Positions 16,301-23,615 of a DNA stretch of 23,615 bases are shown in pieces. Position 1 is the first letter of the stretch. Every line of letters starts with the position of its first letter. Source of the stretch: JBCCZC01 sp039188505 (GTDB taxonomy: Bacteria > Pseudomonadota > Gammaproteobacteria > Xanthomonadales > SZUA-38); the NCBI GenBank assembly GCA_039188505.1, contig JBCCZC010000032.1, forward strand, positions 1 through 23,615, read 5' to 3'. The translations under genes and the position numbers were made by a program. The notes under the pieces were generated by a model, which was not told the DNA's origin, ran no database searches, and saw only the letters and a list, made by a program, of their open reading frames with translations.

Positions 16301-16657
16301 GATGGCGAAACCTTCGCGGCCGGGATCAAGGCGCTCGACCTGGGCCCGCTGATCGGCAAGCGCACGGCGGGCGCCGGCATCTGGCTGTCCGATCGGAACG
16401 CACTCGCGGACGGCGGTATCGCCCGGATCGCCGAGTTCGCTCAGTTCGCCCCTGACGGGCGCTGGCTGGTCGAAGGCCGTGGCGTGTCGCCCGACATCGA
16501 GGTCGACAATCCGCCGCATGCCGCGTGGCGTGGCGACGACCCACAGCTCACTGCGGCGATCGAGTATCTCCGGGAGCAGATCGAGGAGAATCCGATCGAG
16601 CCCCTCCGCGGCGACCCGATCAGCCCGGTCGGCGCGCCCGCGCAGGACGTCCGCTGA
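13388..16657 (+). CDS. Secreted Tricorn-type S41 serine peptidase
   Basis: A large peptidase of the Tricorn family (MEROPS S41), which degrades oligopeptides through two beta-propellers that feed a central protease. The 1089-aa protein has a signal peptide (MRVRLL…FLAA, about 1-19), so unlike archaeal Tricorn it should be periplasmic. Repeated propeller blades (LSPDGASIAFLAEYDGGFEVYL, WSPDGSRLAYTR) fill about 20-670, with an acidic insert near 551-571. A PDZ domain lies at about 765-845 and the S41 core follows. Catalytic residues by alignment from memory with Thermoplasma Tricorn: His746 (same number), Ser971 in TYSDGE (for Ser965) and Glu1029 in WLVEG (for Glu1023); the usual Ser745 is Leu. 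NRGGNVDAW marks the oxyanion region. ATG at 13388 has a weak GAGA ribosome binding site. It ends two bases from the convergent amidohydrolase stop. Confidence 0.93.
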   Translation: MRVRLLPLLLLVVPTFLAARIGYYQHPTVSGDLVVFESEGDLWRVALDGGAATRLTTHRGRETQPALSPDGASIAFLAEYDGGFEVYLMPVDGGEPRRLTYGGEVVSVEGWTAEGDILYVTSAVANTARSTQVRQLDPASGLTKDWPLLGANQAALTSDGIRVFTRNGLHRTGDHARRYRGGAMATLWAFEPGADEARPLLPDLAANQARPLVAGDRVVFLGDPDGSFNLWSMRVDGSDLRQLSRHDGWDARHADTDGRTVVYQLGAAIHRVSLSGGTTVPLEITLQSDLEPRRVRWLKDPLRHLGSLTVGPEGKRVAASVRGRVALFGLPGERRVELDLPATGRARQAIHGADGEWIYAFASVDGRDQLVRMPATGAAGREVLVAAGPSHGLVLAPSPDGRHIAHTDLDGNLWLYDLENQRNSLVDNWPDGNDSIGGLAWSPDGSRLAYTRPADTTRIDQLFLRDVAAEEVRAVTSDRFPSGSPAFSRDGRFLYFLSARTFDATPGAPWGDRNMGPAFDRREKVYALALDPEARFPFLPAALGAPAVADQPSDDDGEADGSQEEAEAATPPLVWEGLTERLYEVPVPSGNYRSLNAAEKFLLVLDRPLQGDPALKSIAIDEHAKTETFAAKVSAFDLSADGKTVLFRVAQQAFLVDVGAKAPDDRKQQTVDTAGWRLAIDPANEWRQMFDDAWRMHRDFSFDTTMRGLDWDAVRARYAPLVERVTHRRELDDLLGEMIGELGILHSQVGRAEVPNDEERPAAASLGADFEASDDGLRVRRIFSGDPDLLDERSPLARPEVDVRVGDVITAVNHGPVRTEAELYAALLEQADRPVVLQVRRGSEAPRITRTKPIPAGQLPRLRYRAWEQDRRARVDEASEGAIGYLHLYAMGSRDIADFAREFFPQLRRQGLIIDVRGNRGGNVDAWVLNALLRQAWMFWQTADAETASFENMQGAFRGHVAVLIDEFTYSDGETFAAGIKALDLGPLIGKRTAGAGIWLSDRNALADGGIARIAEFAQFAPDGRWLVEGRGVSPDIEVDNPPHAAWRGDDPQLTAAIEYLREQIEENPIEPLRGDPISPVGAPAQDVR

Positions 16658-16659
16658 GC

Positions 16660-17478
16660 TCAGATCGCCAGGCGAAAGACCTTCCTGGCGATCCCGCCGA
16701 GGAATGCGGCTCGATGCTCGTCATCGAGGCCGAGGTCGTCGAGGGACGCCAGGCAGCGTTCCGGGGAGAGCATCGGCCAGTTGGTCCCGAACATCACCCG
16801 ACCGCGGCCCGCACCAGCGAGGTAGTGGAGGAAGCTCGGTGGCAGCCGGTGCAGTGCGTAGGCCGAGGTGTCGACGTAGAGGTTCGGGAACTTGATCGTC
16901 AGCGACGTCAGCTCGTCGATCCATGGAAACCCGACGTGGCCGCCGACCACGCGCAGCTCCGGGAAATCGAGCAGCACGTCCTCGATGTAGGGGATGAGGC
17001 GACCGGTATCGGATGTCCGCAGCGGGCCGGTGTGCCCGATCTGGGTGCAGAAAGGCACGTCGAAGTCGCAGCAGACGGAGTAGATCGGGTAGTAGCGGCG
17101 GTCGTTCGGCGGTAGACCCCAGAGCCACGGCAGGAAGCGCACGCCCACAAAGCGTTCGTCGGCAAGGCGATCACGCAGTTCGCAGACCGCCTCGCGGGGC
17201 TTCGCCAGGTTCGCCGTCGCCAGACCCCGGAACCGATCCGGTGCCGCATCGAGCTGCGCGGCAACCTCATCATTGGAGATGAGCGAGCCCTCGGGTCCGT
17301 GCCACGCGGCGAGGATCATGAGATCGACGCCGGCGCTGTCCATGGCGGCAACGGTGTGCGCGGGCGTGAGGTCGAATTCCTCGACCTTCATGCCGGTCCA
17401 GCGGAGCAGCGGCGCGAGCCAATCCGACCGCGCCATGCGGCGGCTCGGGATCTGCCCCCAGGCGTCAATGATGGTCAT
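16660..17478 (-). CDS. Amidohydrolase 2 family protein
   Basis: A 272-aa TIM-barrel protein of the amidohydrolase-2 group (PF04909), which includes metal-dependent decarboxylases and hydrolases; the substrate is unknown. Visible blocks are the N-terminal IIDAWGQIPS, the barrel strands VGVRFLPWLWGLPPNDRRYYP, QIGHTGP, VVGGHVGFPWIDEL, YVDTSAYA and VMFGTNWPM. The two histidines in GHTGP and GGHVGFPW are expected metal or active-site residues, whereas the N-terminal HxH metal motif is replaced by DAWGQ, as in one subgroup. ATG at 17478 is set by a strong GAGGAGG eight bases upstream; an in-frame ATG at 17505 lacks one. It is convergent with the Tricorn gene and divergent from the universal stress protein gene. 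Confidence 0.9.
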   Translation of the reverse strand: MTIIDAWGQIPSRRMARSDWLAPLLRWTGMKVEEFDLTPAHTVAAMDSAGVDLMILAAWHGPEGSLISNDEVAAQLDAAPDRFRGLATANLAKPREAVCELRDRLADERFVGVRFLPWLWGLPPNDRRYYPIYSVCCDFDVPFCTQIGHTGPLRTSDTGRLIPYIEDVLLDFPELRVVGGHVGFPWIDELTSLTIKFPNLYVDTSAYALHRLPPSFLHYLAGAGRGRVMFGTNWPMLSPERCLASLDDLGLDDEHRAAFLGGIARKVFRLAI

Positions 17479-17590
17479 GAGACGAGCCTCCTCAGTGGGT
17501 GTCATCCGGTATCGACGGGCAGCGGCGGTGGTCCGTTGGGGAATCGCTGCATCGAAGATTTCTTCCCGCCGCCCCGCCGGCCTATCCGAC

Positions 17591-17618
17591 TTGAGCAGTG
17601 GACCCGCCGGAGTATACG
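17591..17618. promoter_or_regulatory. Probable bidirectional promoter with a shared -10
   Basis: In the 208-base gap between divergent genes, the plus strand shows TTGAGC (17591-17596), a 16-base spacer and TATACG (17613-17618) for the stress protein. The minus strand shows TATACT over 17611-17616 for the amidohydrolase; its -35 is weak. Both -10 boxes share the palindromic core GTATAC, so the two transcripts may start back to back. Confidence 0.45.
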
Positions 17619-17686
17619 CACGCAGGGCGATCGGCGAGAATGGCGGGCGAAGCTCCCCGCCCAATACCACGAACGGATGCCGCGTC

Positions 17687-18124
17687 ATGAAGATCCTAGC
17701 CGCCGTCGATCGCTCTGAATTCGCCGACCGGGTGGTCGACCTCGTCCGCCGTATCGCCTCCGAGGACGCCGCGTCGATCCTGCTGCTGAGCGTTGCGCCG
17801 CGCCAACCGGACGTGCTGGGCCAGCAGCTCACGCGGAAGGTCATCACGGATCCGGTACCCGAGGATCTGCTCGATCGACGAGCGCTCCTCGATCGCCTCG
17901 CCGAGGTGTTCGCCGGCGCGCGGATTCCCTGCGAGACGCTCATGGTGCGCGGCAAGGCTGCGGCCACGATCATCGACGAGGCGATTCGCTGGGATGCCGA
18001 TCTCATCGTCGTCGGTTCCCACGGCCGCGGCATGCTGATGAAGCAGGTGCTGGGCAGCGTCAGCGAGGAGGTGCTCGAAGCGCGCCGGTTGCCCGTACTC
18101 GTGGTTCCCTTCGGAGACGCCTGA
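17687..18124 (+). CDS. Universal stress protein (UspA family, ATP-binding type)
   Basis: A single-domain universal stress protein of 145 aa, the normal size. These cytosolic dimers support survival under stress or starvation, often by an ATP-linked mechanism that is not understood. The N-terminus MKILAAVDRSEFADRVV is the typical first strand and loop. The ATP-binding signature G-2x-G-9x-G-S/T is intact at Gly110, Gly113 and Gly123-Ser124 (VVGSHGRG…LGSVSEEVL), placing it with ATP-binding members and not with UspA itself. ATG at 17687 has only a weak CGGA upstream, but it fits the family start exactly. It is probably transcribed from the shared promoter at 17591-17618. Confidence 0.94.
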   Translation: MKILAAVDRSEFADRVVDLVRRIASEDAASILLLSVAPRQPDVLGQQLTRKVITDPVPEDLLDRRALLDRLAEVFAGARIPCETLMVRGKAAATIIDEAIRWDADLIVVGSHGRGMLMKQVLGSVSEEVLEARRLPVLVVPFGDA

Positions 18125-18191
18125 ACCGGGCCAACGCGGGCCGCCATCACGGCGAGCGGGCTGCGGCACGGGCAGCCCTCACGTGCTCGTC

Positions 18192-18197
18192 TATACT
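18192..18197 (+). promoter_or_regulatory. Possible -10 box (TATACT)
   Basis: TATACT lies 30 bases before the GTG start of the Calx-beta protein gene. No good -35 is present. Its position argues against any start codon upstream of about 18205. Confidence 0.35.
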
Positions 18198-18227
18198 GCG
18201 ACAGTGCACGAGAAACAGGATGTTGTC

Positions 18228-20876
18228 GTGACCCACCGCACCCTGCTGGCCGGCGCCCGCCTGTTCCTGGCGCTGGCGCTTCTGGCCGCGACACTCGGCG
18301 TGGCGGCCCAGCCGGGCTTCGTCGTCGGCACCGACACCACCGCCCCCGGCACCACGGCCGAGGTGACGATCAACTATCTCGGGACCGGTACGGGCGTCAA
18401 CACGATGACGGTGGACGTCTTTTACAACGAAACCGTCCTGACACCGATCCTGACGAACTGCGGCCGGACCCTCGGCAGCTATCCGATCAGCTGCGTCAAT
18501 CGCGTTAATGAGTTCTCTGCCGATGCCGTGCGCATCAGCGGCGGCTCGGGCTTCACCGGACCGGAGATTCCCACCGGTTCCCTGGGTACCATTCGCTTCG
18601 CCGTCAGCGGGGGAGCGGCCGCCCAGACGGTCACGCTCAACGTCGGCAACCAGGAATACGTCCGGTGCGTGATCCTGAAGAACGATGCGCCGAAGGGAAA
18701 CTGTTCGACGATTCCACCGTCCGGAACGGTCCACGGCGCCATCACGATCGAAGCGCCCGCGAGCACCGTGCCGGCCATCACCTCCGGCAGCACGCGCGAT
18801 TTCGCGCTCTGTCCCGGGAGCTCGGACACGCTCAACGTGGGCTTCAGCGAAACTGGTGGCGACAACGACGGTTCCGTCGACTGCAGCCTCGTCGATGGCA
18901 CGCACTATACGGTCGCCCCGACCTCCGCGGTCGTTCCGGCCGGCGGTTCCACGACGTTGGTCGTCACGGCCACGGCGCCCACCGATGGCTCGACGCCGAG
19001 CGATACGCTCAACTGCAACCTCGACGGGTCACCGGGCTACACCCTGGACCTGACGATCTCCAGCGGCGGCACACCAGCTCAGGTGTCGTCCTCGAACATC
19101 ACCGTGGTCGAAGGCGACGCAGGGTCGCAGCTGGCGACCTTCGAGGTTGCCGTGGACGGTCCCGCGGGCTGCCCTTTCGAGGTTCCCGTGTCCACGTTCA
19201 CCGGCACCGCTCGGGCCACCGATTTCCGTTCGATCGCGGAGACCCTCAGCTTTGCCGGCAACGCGGCCGAGGTCCAGATCGTCGAGGTCGAAGTCTTCGG
19301 CGACGAGGTCGTCGAGCGCGACGAATTCTTCCGCCTCAATCTGGGGACCCCGACAGCGATCAACGTCTTGGCCTCCGGCAGCGTCAGGGCAACCATCGAG
19401 AACGACGACAGCGCAACGCTGACCATCGCCGATGGCAGTGTCACCGAGGGAGATGTCGGCGTCATGCAGCTCGATCTACCGGTGACGCTCTCGCACGCCG
19501 TCGATCGATCGCTGACCGTCGACTTCACCACGGCCGATGGCAGCGCGAGCGTCGGCGATGGGGACTACGTGGCGACGAGCGGAATGCTGAACTTCGACGG
19601 TGACGCGGGCGAGACGCAGCTGGTCAGCGTCGTCGTCACCGGCGACGGAATCGCGGAGACGGACGAGTTCCTCGTCGTGCTCCTCGCGGATCTCGATGCG
19701 GGTAATCGAGACGTGACGATCGCTCGCGACAACGCCACGGGCCTGATCCTCGATGACGATGGCAGTCCGATCAGCGGTCTCGCCCTCCAACCGCTCCCTA
19801 CGCCCGACCGCGATGCGGGCGATCGCGTCGGCAATGCGGTCTTCACCCGCGGGGATCTCATCGTCGTTGGCGTACCGGGCGCGAACGAGACCGCTGGGCA
19901 GGTGCTTGTCTTCGACGCTTCCAGCGGCGCTCCGCAGCTCGTCGCCACGCTTGACGCGCCTGACGGCGCGGCGGCTGGTTTCGGCAATTCCGTCTTTCTG
20001 CACGATGATCTGCTGATCGTCGGCACCGACGGCGCCGACGCGGGAGGCAAAGGCGTTTCGACAGAGACGATTACGGCCGCCGTCTTCCAGCGGCTGGCCA
20101 TGGGCTTTTCGGATTTCGCCACGATCAAGGCCTCCGAGGCGCAGGGCGGCGGCGGCGTGGCGTTGAGCGCCGGTTTCGCATTCGTCGGGTCGCCGGTCGT
20201 CGGGACCGTGGATGTGTTCGCGTTCGCGGGAGACGGCATTATGCCTGCTGCGACGCTCTCGGGCCCGCCGACCCCGAAGGGTCAGGGTGCCGGCTTTGGC
20301 TCCGCCATGAACGCCCTGAACGACAAGCTCGCGATCGGCGCGCCGGCCGCGGGTGTCGGGGGCACGGTGTCGCTCTACGACATCATCGGTCAGAACCTGC
20401 AGCTCATTGACGAGGTCGAGCCGCCGGATGCCGCGGTCGGCGGCGCCTTCGGCAGTGCCATTTCTCTGAGCGGAGAGTCGATGGCGGTCGGCGCGCCGGG
20501 TTTTGCGGATACCGGCGCGGCCTACCTGTTCAACGTACCGCCTGCCGGCGCCACCTCGCTGCTCGCGCTGGTTGACCCTCCGCCGCTACTGTCCGGCGAC
20601 AGCTTCGGCGCCGCGCTCGCGCTCGACGGCGATTCGCTCCTGGTGGGCGCGCCGGGCACGGACGGCGGCGGCGCGGTCTATCGCTTCACCGCGGATCGGT
20701 TCGAGCAGCGGGTGTCCCCGCCCGCCGGCGCCCTCGAATTCGGCCAGGCCGTGGCGGCCTTCGCGGGGACGATCGTCATCGGCGCGCCGGCGACGGAAAC
20801 CGACGCCGGGCTGGCGTTGATCCGCACCGGCGTCGTCTTCTCCAGCAGCTTCGAGGGGGTCGAAGCCCAGCGCTGA
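18228..20876 (+). CDS. Secreted cohesin-like / Calx-beta / FG-GAP repeat protein
   Basis: An 882-aa exported multidomain protein of unknown role, likely a surface or secreted adhesin-like protein. GTG at 18228 is chosen because AGGA sits seven bases upstream, and a signal peptide follows (LFLALALLAATLGVAAQ). Domains in order: cohesin-like beta domain (about 30-165), a beta domain with cysteines (about 180-280), two Calx-beta domains (about 285-390 and 395-510; ITVVEGDAG, LTIADGSVTEGDVG and repeated acidic DxD loops that likely bind calcium), then an FG-GAP-type propeller (about 525-870) with repeats such as GAGFGSAMNALNDKLAIGAP. The last residues, VVFSSSFEGVEAQR, resemble the IFxxGFE tails of many secreted proteins in Xanthomonadales-type genomes. 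It is convergent with the YghU gene, three bases apart. Confidence 0.87.
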   Translation: MTHRTLLAGARLFLALALLAATLGVAAQPGFVVGTDTTAPGTTAEVTINYLGTGTGVNTMTVDVFYNETVLTPILTNCGRTLGSYPISCVNRVNEFSADAVRISGGSGFTGPEIPTGSLGTIRFAVSGGAAAQTVTLNVGNQEYVRCVILKNDAPKGNCSTIPPSGTVHGAITIEAPASTVPAITSGSTRDFALCPGSSDTLNVGFSETGGDNDGSVDCSLVDGTHYTVAPTSAVVPAGGSTTLVVTATAPTDGSTPSDTLNCNLDGSPGYTLDLTISSGGTPAQVSSSNITVVEGDAGSQLATFEVAVDGPAGCPFEVPVSTFTGTARATDFRSIAETLSFAGNAAEVQIVEVEVFGDEVVERDEFFRLNLGTPTAINVLASGSVRATIENDDSATLTIADGSVTEGDVGVMQLDLPVTLSHAVDRSLTVDFTTADGSASVGDGDYVATSGMLNFDGDAGETQLVSVVVTGDGIAETDEFLVVLLADLDAGNRDVTIARDNATGLILDDDGSPISGLALQPLPTPDRDAGDRVGNAVFTRGDLIVVGVPGANETAGQVLVFDASSGAPQLVATLDAPDGAAAGFGNSVFLHDDLLIVGTDGADAGGKGVSTETITAAVFQRLAMGFSDFATIKASEAQGGGGVALSAGFAFVGSPVVGTVDVFAFAGDGIMPAATLSGPPTPKGQGAGFGSAMNALNDKLAIGAPAAGVGGTVSLYDIIGQNLQLIDEVEPPDAAVGGAFGSAISLSGESMAVGAPGFADTGAAYLFNVPPAGATSLLALVDPPPLLSGDSFGAALALDGDSLLVGAPGTDGGGAVYRFTADRFEQRVSPPAGALEFGQAVAAFAGTIVIGAPATETDAGLALIRTGVVFSSSFEGVEAQR

Positions 20877-20879
20877 GCG

Positions 20880-21764
20880 TCAGTCCTCGTTGGCTTCCGG
20901 CTCGAGCTTGTCCTGGGTGCGGTGCTCGAAATCGGACGCGTCGTGGCGCTCGCGGAGCTGTGACTCCAGCTCGCCCCACGCTCGGTTCACCATCCGTCCC
21001 CGCTGCACCGCGGGGCGGGCGGCAATGGCGTTCGCCCAGCGGACGACGTGGGTGTACTCGTGAACCTGCAGGAACTCTGCCGCGTCGTACAGCACGCCGC
21101 TGACCATGGCCCCGTACCAGGGCCAGACCGCGACGTCGGCAATCGTGTAATCGTCGCCGGCCAGGTACTCCCGGTCCGCGAGGTTCCGGTCGAGGACGTC
21201 GAGCTGGCGCTTGGTTTCCATGGCGAAGCGGTTGATCGGGTACTCCAGCTTGACCGGTGCGTACGCGTAGAAGTGGCCGAAGCCACCGCCGAGATAAGGC
21301 GCGCTGCCCATCTGCCAGAACAGCCAGTTCAGGGTCTCGACCCGCGCCGCCCCGTCGCTCGGCAGGAGGGCGCCGAACTTCTCGGCCAGGTAGACCAGGA
21401 TCGATCCGGACTCGAACACGCGGACCGGCGGCTCACCGCTTCGGTCGAGGAGCGCCGGGATCTTGGAGTTGGGGTTGATGTCGACGAAACCGGACGAGAA
21501 CTGGTCGCCCTCGCTGATATCGATGAGCCAGGCGTCGTATTCGGCGCCGCCGTGGCCGAGCTGGAGGAGCTCCTCGAGCATGACCGTCGCCTTGACGCCG
21601 TTGGGCGTCGCCAGGGAATAGAGCTGCAGGGCATGCTCGCCGACCGGCAGCGCCTTGTCTTGGGTCGGACCGGCGATCGGACGATTGATGTTCGCGAACT
21701 TGCCGCCGCTGGCCGAATCCCAGGTCCAGACCGCGGGGGGTGTATATTCCGTTGCGTCGCTCAT
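20880..21764 (-). CDS. yghU: YghU-type glutathione disulfide-bond oxidoreductase
   Basis: A glutathione S-transferase family enzyme of the Nu class, which reduces disulfides through a glutathione pair bound in the active site and acts in the cytoplasm. The 294-aa protein is very close to E. coli YghU (288 aa): WTWDSASGGKFANINRP, LPVGEHALQLYSLATPNG, AEYDAWLIDISEGDQFSSGF, INPNSKIPAL, VFESGSILVYLAEKFG, GGGFGHFYAYAPVK and ERHDASDFE. The thioredoxin-like N-terminal domain covers about 45-130 and the helical GST domain follows. TPNG and FESGS are the glutathione-contacting blocks. ATG at 21764 has AAAGGA seven bases upstream. It diverges from the secreted protein gene at 21962 over 197 bases. Confidence 0.97.
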   Translation of the reverse strand: MSDATEYTPPAVWTWDSASGGKFANINRPIAGPTQDKALPVGEHALQLYSLATPNGVKATVMLEELLQLGHGGAEYDAWLIDISEGDQFSSGFVDINPNSKIPALLDRSGEPPVRVFESGSILVYLAEKFGALLPSDGAARVETLNWLFWQMGSAPYLGGGFGHFYAYAPVKLEYPINRFAMETKRQLDVLDRNLADREYLAGDDYTIADVAVWPWYGAMVSGVLYDAAEFLQVHEYTHVVRWANAIAARPAVQRGRMVNRAWGELESQLRERHDASDFEHRTQDKLEPEANED

Positions 21765-21899
21765 GGCTTTTCCTTTGCGTGATGCGGATCAAACGGTAGC
21801 TGGTGGTGCTGCATGGGACCGTCAAGGCCGCCGGCGTCTTTCAGGCGAGATCGGTTCGACCGCGCATGTTCCGCGTCTTCAACGCTCCGGTCACGCCGT

Positions 21900-21905
21900 T
21901 AGGAT
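21900..21905 (+). promoter_or_regulatory. Possible -10 box (TAGGAT) upstream of the secreted protein gene
   Basis: TAGGAT is the best -10-like hexamer in the 197-base divergent gap 21765-21961, with a weak TTCAAC 16 bases upstream. For the opposite gene, TTGACG occurs on the minus strand near 21815-21820 without a good -10. Nothing else stands out. Confidence 0.2.
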
Positions 21906-21961
21906 GCGGAAAGGGGCCCAGGGAAGAGGCCGCCACCATGCACTACAGGGAGACGAAACCC

Positions 21962-23119
21962 ATGACCGCGCTTCGATCATTCCTTTGCGCCGGGCTGCTT
22001 GCGCTACCGCTGAGCGCCCTCGCGCAGTTCGCCTTCATGCCCGTCAAGGCGTTCCCCGAGCGGCCGGCCGCGGATGGTCCGTTCCTCCTCCTGATCGAGG
22101 ACCGCTGGAACGACGCCTGCGGCGGCTCCCTGGAGCTCGACGCCCAGTCTGATGAGATTATCGTCACGGCAACGCTGGCGTCCCCCTTGCTCGGGGCCGC
22201 CTGCGCGCAGGTCGTCGTTCCCTTCCGCTCGCTGCTGAATCCGCGCGCGGCTGCGCCCGACGTCGATTTCGGCGAAGCCGTGACCGTCATCTATCGCTTC
22301 GACGCGGGCAACGGACCCGTGGAGCGTGCCCGCATCGGGGTTTCGTTCGGCAGCGAGCCGCCGGCGGCGACGGCACAGACCGGCGGATGGATCAGCGACG
22401 CCCTCCCGAGCTCCGGCTTCTTCGTCGATCAGCAGGGAGACGTCATGACCGTCCTGGTCGCGGACTACGATGAGGACGGCGTCGGGACCTGGCACTACGC
22501 CGCCGGCCGGCTCAACGGCAGCGCCTTCTCGGCGCCGGCCCAGCGCTTCGGCGAGATCGTCTGCATAACCGCGTCCTGCCCCCGGGCGGCACCGCTGTCG
22601 GAGGGTCGCATCGACATCGCGATCAACGCCCGCGACGAGCTCCTGGTGGCCTTTGAGGGTGTGCTGCTGTCGGGTCGCTACGACGAGAGCGAGGCCTACC
22701 GCTACCGGCGCCTCGATTTCGAACGGGATCCAGCGCTCGCCGTCAGCGATTTGCCGCTGCCCGACCTCGCGGGAACCTGGGTGGCCGGCGTACCTGGCGT
22801 CGACGGTGACCCGGGCGGCTTCGGTTCAGTGGACATCATCTTCGAGGGCATCGAGGAAACGGCGATTCCCCGTCACGTCTTCCGGGCGAGCCCCCGCCTC
22901 GGCGAGGACGGGCCAAGCTTCACGATCGTGTGCACCGACGACCGCCCCGTCGACGGCACCCTGGGCTGCAGCATCGACGACTTTGCCTACGGGACGGAGA
23001 ACTGCGTGACCGACCGATTCGCCTTCGAGGCCGTTGGTCACGAGCGGCTGTCGGTGCCGGCCTCCTGCGATGCTGCCTTCACCTTCGAGACCCGCCTCGA
23101 GCTGTTCCGACTCGACTGA
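21962..23119 (+). CDS. Secreted protein of unknown function
   Basis: A 385-aa exported protein, not assigned to a named family. ATG at 21962 gives a clean signal peptide (MTALRSFLCAGLLALPLSALAQ, cut after ALA) and has AGGGAG nine bases upstream. An in-frame ATG at 21938 also has a purine-rich site but would add eight charged or polar residues before the signal. The mature protein is beta-rich. A central block, about residues 145-190 (SSGFFVDQQGDVMTVLVADY then GVGTWHYAAGRLNGSAFSAP), resembles a short repeat common in secreted gammaproteobacterial proteins with the form 'QGD…YD.DG.PTWY…G…G..F'. Several cysteines (for example CITASC) suggest disulfides. No catalytic motif is seen. Confidence 0.85.
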   Translation: MTALRSFLCAGLLALPLSALAQFAFMPVKAFPERPAADGPFLLLIEDRWNDACGGSLELDAQSDEIIVTATLASPLLGAACAQVVVPFRSLLNPRAAAPDVDFGEAVTVIYRFDAGNGPVERARIGVSFGSEPPAATAQTGGWISDALPSSGFFVDQQGDVMTVLVADYDEDGVGTWHYAAGRLNGSAFSAPAQRFGEIVCITASCPRAAPLSEGRIDIAINARDELLVAFEGVLLSGRYDESEAYRYRRLDFERDPALAVSDLPLPDLAGTWVAGVPGVDGDPGGFGSVDIIFEGIEETAIPRHVFRASPRLGEDGPSFTIVCTDDRPVDGTLGCSIDDFAYGTENCVTDRFAFEAVGHERLSVPASCDAAFTFETRLELFRLD

Positions 23120-23146
23120 CGATTCGGCGTCCGGTGCTGCTGTCGC

Positions 23147-23599
23147 TCAGCGTCGCCGGAGAGCGCCGATGAGCATGCGCGCGAAGGCCAGCTGACTCGA
23201 CAGGTAGCCGTCGTAGCGCGGGAGCGTATCGTCGACGTCGGCGACGCGGTGCCGGTAGAAGATATGCATCGCCGGATCGGGGCGATCTGCCGGCCGCAGG
23301 TTCGACGTCGGCACGATGGTGAGATCCGGAAGGAACGGAATCACGGCTTGCTCGACGGCGGGCCGGGCACACTCCCGGCATTTGCCGCGCTGGACGTTGG
23401 GTGGCGGCCGCAACCGCTCGAAGTCGATCGGTGCATTCGCGGCAACATCGACGTCGTCTGCGGTGAAGACAGTCACGTCACCGAAGGGCGCCGCGTTGAA
23501 GCGCTGGCAGATCGTGCAGTGACACAGGCAGCGGAACAGCGGCTGGCCGCGGACTTCGAGGTTCACGGCGCCGCAGCCGCAGGAGGCGTTTCCATCCAT
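23147..23599 (-). CDS. GFA family zinc protein (glutathione-dependent formaldehyde-activating-like)
   Basis: A 150-aa protein with the GFA/CENP-V Mss4-like fold. The founding member, Gfa, was reported to speed S-hydroxymethylglutathione formation, but most members have no proven activity. The cysteines expected for zinc are present: CGC (Cys7, Cys9), CLCHCTIC (Cys24, Cys26, Cys28, Cys31) and GKCRECARP (Cys74, Cys77). The length is normal. ATG at 23599 gives a typical N-terminus, but only 16 bases of upstream sequence are visible, and the frame remains open to the edge, so a longer start cannot be excluded. It is convergent with the secreted protein gene, 27 bases apart. Confidence 0.88.
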   Translation of the reverse strand: MDGNASCGCGAVNLEVRGQPLFRCLCHCTICQRFNAAPFGDVTVFTADDVDVAANAPIDFERLRPPPNVQRGKCRECARPAVEQAVIPFLPDLTIVPTSNLRPADRPDPAMHIFYRHRVADVDDTLPRYDGYLSSQLAFARMLIGALRRR

Positions 23600-23615
23600 G
23601 GTCGCAGACTCGCCG

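Overview
The window is a high-GC, gene-dense bacterial chromosome segment. The run gpsA–secB–rhodanese (YibN type) with a divergent EnvC-type gene is a Gammaproteobacteria arrangement. The single-copy housekeeping genes mnmG, secB, gpsA and proC, three lipoprotein signals, several other export signals and a YghU-type enzyme very close to the E. coli protein fit this. I infer a high-GC gammaproteobacterium of the Chromatiales/Xanthomonadales kind, possibly Wenzhouxiangella-like, but the species cannot be fixed from the sequence. No rRNA, tRNA, CRISPR array, transposase, integrase or phage gene was seen, and no gene looks broken. This is mostly ordinary core chromosome with a few poorly characterised envelope proteins.

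Layout. 1-3703 (minus strand): proC, then an oligopeptidase B-like serine peptidase with a lipoprotein signal, then a nitroreductase cut by the window edge. 3898-7092 (plus): a 570-aa lipoprotein behind an extended -10 promoter overlapped by an inverted repeat, then a membrane-anchored periplasmic protein whose C-terminus resembles an Sm/SH3-like small barrel. 7152-9197 (minus): gpsA, secB and a membrane-anchored rhodanese, with no grxC between rhodanese and secB. 9223-12830 (plus): a degenerate-LytM EnvC-type amidase activator that starts almost on top of the rhodanese start, then mnmG, then a small membrane coiled-coil protein. 12971-13264 (minus): a small cysteine-containing lipoprotein. 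13388-16657 (plus): a secreted Tricorn-type peptidase. 16660-17478 (minus): an amidohydrolase-2 family protein, divergent from a universal stress protein (17687-18124) across a shared symmetric -10 element. 18228-20876 (plus): a secreted cohesin-like/Calx-beta/FG-GAP protein. 20880-21764 (minus): YghU-type glutathione disulfide oxidoreductase. 21962-23119 (plus): a secreted protein of unknown function. 23147-23599 (minus): a GFA-family zinc protein.

How the genes fit together. Two exported peptidases (oligopeptidase B-like and Tricorn-like) suggest peptide turnover or scavenging outside the cytoplasm, and proC lies directly upstream of one of them. SecB feeds the Sec pathway used by the many exported proteins here. 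EnvC-type proteins activate division amidases. GpsA makes glycerol-3-phosphate for phospholipids. MnmG modifies tRNA wobble uridine. YghU and the rhodanese are thiol/sulfur chemistry; the universal stress protein is probably stress-linked, and the GFA-family protein's substrate is unknown. No stretch over 300 bases lacks a gene; the longest gaps (about 190-210 bases at 3704-3897, 12337-12545, 17479-17686 and 21765-21961) are described among the features. I did not find a convincing new multi-gene system. The best leads are single genes and regulatory sites, listed as findings.
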